This document shows positions 4,723-5,910 of a DNA stretch of 5,910 bases, in pieces. Position numbers and translations under genes: made by a program. How positions within the stretch are numbered: position 1 is the first letter of the stretch; each line of letters begins with the position of its first letter. The notes under the pieces are model-generated. The model was not told the origin of the DNA. It saw only the letters and a list, made by a program, of their open reading frames with translations, and did no database searches. The DNA comes from Aquifex aeolicus (lineage in GTDB: Bacteria; Aquificota; Aquificia; Aquificales; Aquificaceae): NCBI GenBank assembly GCA_011375045.1, contig DRNB01000244.1, positions 1-5,910 of the forward strand. Direction: 5' to 3'.

Positions 4723-5910
4723 CAGTGAATCACCTGAAACTTTTCGAGATCCGAATAGTAAAGGGAGGGTTCGACCCTGTATTTCTTAGCCAGCTCCTCC
4801 CACTGGGGATGCAGGGGCTTCATCCGGGGGCGAGGGTCCACCACCTTCGAGGTTTCGAAAACGGGAAACTGCTTCTCCAAAAAGGTTATGGTCTGCAGAG
4901 CCGGGCTTGTGAAGAGGAACTTGGACATAGGGTAGCGCCAGAGCACGTAGTCCACGTAGGAACCGGACTCGTAGGGAACGTCTCCCACGCCGTCCCCGTT
5001 CATATCCCAGCCTAGGTAATCGCTCCAGTAGTTGCCGGGCCACTCCTCCTTCTTCTTGGTGGATATGAACCTCACCTGAACGCCGTTGTTTATGAAGGAG
5101 TTACCCTCTATCCTGTTCTTTTCCGAGGCGGCGAGGCTCCATATACCTATGAGGTGGTTCATCACGAGGTTTCCGGTCAGCTCGTTCCTGTAAGCTCCGA
5201 AGAAGTAGATACCGCAGCTGTTCCCGATGACCGTGTTGTTCCTTATCACGCTGCGCTCCGCCTGTATGAGGAGTATGCCGTGGGTGGTGTTGCCAACCGC
5301 AAGGTTCCCCTCTATGACAGCCCTCTTCGTGTACATAATGGCAAGACCCAGCAGATTTCCTCTCGTAACGTTGTTCCTCCAGACACCCCTGTCGACCCAC
5401 ATGGTATGGATGCTGTACCGGGAGGCTTCTATGGTGTTGTTCTCGACCCGTCCCTCGTGAGACACCTCCATGTATATACCGTCCTTGCAGAACTTCAGGG
5501 TGTTGCCCACAATCACAGCCCTGTTGGATCCGGTCATGTCTATGCAGTTACCCCGCTGGTTTACGTCCAGATCTCTTTCCCCCTCTATGTAGTTGTTCTC
5601 TATGACGACTGAGTTGCTGTTTATGACCCTGATCCCTATGGAGGTGTCCAGCATCCTGTTGTTTCGCACAATTACCCCGTCCGCCCTCTCGATGATTATA
5701 CCTACGGCTCTCTTTCTTCCAGAGCGCACGTGTTTCAGGGTAAAACCCTCGACGACGACCCCCCCGCTCCTTATGCCTATCAGGTAACCCCTCCCTTCGA
5801 AGAGCACGGGGTTATCGGTTCCCTCCCACTCCAGCACAGGATTCCCCACGCCCTTCAGATGAACCCTTTTATCTATGAGGAGGTTCTCCCTGTAAACTCC
5901 CCCTTCGACA
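4722..5910 (-). CDS. nosD: NosD-like periplasmic beta-helix protein, 5' end missing
   Basis: The frame is open to the right edge, so the start and signal peptide lie outside; 395 residues are visible. NosD is a periplasmic right-handed beta-helix protein that works with the NosFY ABC transporter in maturing the copper sites of nitrous oxide reductase. Seen here: repeated short strands with Asn-Asn or Gly-Asn turns (such as VIRNNTVIGN and AVIEGNLAVGN) over about fragment residues 50-285, which is the CASH/NosD pattern. The family-typical block NYWSDYLGWDMNGDGVGD follows at about 293-310, then LLWRYP-like VLWRYP and FTSPALQT, which mark true NosD rather than a generic beta-helix protein. An in-frame GTG at 5849 is not the start, because NosD-like sequence (GVYRENLLIDKRVHLKG) precedes it. 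The stop shares one base with the nosF start (TGATG). The client enzyme is not visible, so a role other than N2O reduction is possible. Confidence 0.9.
   Translation of the reverse strand, partial: VEGGVYRENLLIDKRVHLKGVGNPVLEWEGTDNPVLFEGRGYLIGIRSGGVVVEGFTLKHVRSGRKRAVGIIIERADGVIVRNNRMLDTSIGIRVINSNSVVIENNYIEGERDLDVNQRGNCIDMTGSNRAVIVGNTLKFCKDGIYMEVSHEGRVENNTIEASRYSIHTMWVDRGVWRNNVTRGNLLGLAIMYTKRAVIEGNLAVGNTTHGILLIQAERSVIRNNTVIGNSCGIYFFGAYRNELTGNLVMNHLIGIWSLAASEKNRIEGNSFINNGVQVRFISTKKKEEWPGNYWSDYLGWDMNGDGVGDVPYESGSYVDYVLWRYPMSKFLFTSPALQTITFLEKQFPVFETSKVVDPRPRMKPLHPQWEELAKKYRVEPSLYYSDLEKFQVIH

Noticed and set aside
4722..5849. GTG at 5849 as the nosD start
   Set aside because: The frame stays open to the edge with NosD-like residues upstream and no signal peptide at the GTG.

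Overview
The window is one strand-uniform block: all eight genes I support lie on the minus strand, so transcription runs from the right edge (5910) to the left edge (1). Compact, overlapping genes, strong GGAGGTG-type ribosome sites, some GTG starts, frequent AGG arginine codons and Lys/Glu/Arg/Val-rich proteins suggest a thermophilic bacterium. An Aquificota- or Thermodesulfobacteriota-like lineage is my guess, with low confidence. A bacterial-type SECIS-like hairpin inside a coding region, if real, argues against an archaeon.

Layout in transcription order. nosD (5' end cut by the right edge) encodes a periplasmic parallel beta-helix protein. nosF and nosY encode the ATPase and membrane subunit of its ABC-type partner. 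Next come a secreted cupredoxin-like protein with a C-terminal carboxypeptidase-regulatory-like domain (2287-3009), a secreted DUF1573-like protein (1932-2324), a Tat-exported transglutaminase-like protein (943-1935), a TlpA/ResA-like thioredoxin-fold protein (470-946), and after a 54-base gap a second cupredoxin-like protein related to the first, cut by the left edge (1-415). Every junction from nosD to the TlpA-like gene is an overlap (1, 11, 4, 38, 4 and 4 bases), so these seven genes are almost certainly one translationally coupled operon.

The most striking feature is in the DUF1573-like gene. Its frame holds one in-frame TGA (2124-2126) where family members usually have the first cysteine of a CGC-type motif. 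The domain continues in the same frame to a normal stop that overlaps the next start as GTGA. The TGA is followed by Thr-Ile-Cys, giving a UxxC-type motif, and 17 bases downstream by a perfect 7-bp hairpin with a G in the second loop position, as expected for a bacterial SECIS. I read it as a candidate exported selenoprotein. DUF1573 is not a selenoprotein family I know of.

How they may work together (inference): NosDFY-type systems support maturation of periplasmic copper enzymes, classically nitrous oxide reductase. Here they are joined to two copper-protein-like paralogues, a thiol oxidoreductase and a possible Sec/Cys redox protein, so the operon looks like a maturation or electron-transfer module of the cell envelope. 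No nosZ, nosL or catalytic oxidoreductase is in the window, so the client enzyme is unknown. Two members look altered at key residues: the transglutaminase-like protein appears to lack the catalytic histidine, and the 2287-3009 protein lacks several usual metal-ligand positions. No promoter, terminator, RNA gene, mobile element or CRISPR array could be supported, and there is no gene-free stretch over 60 bases.
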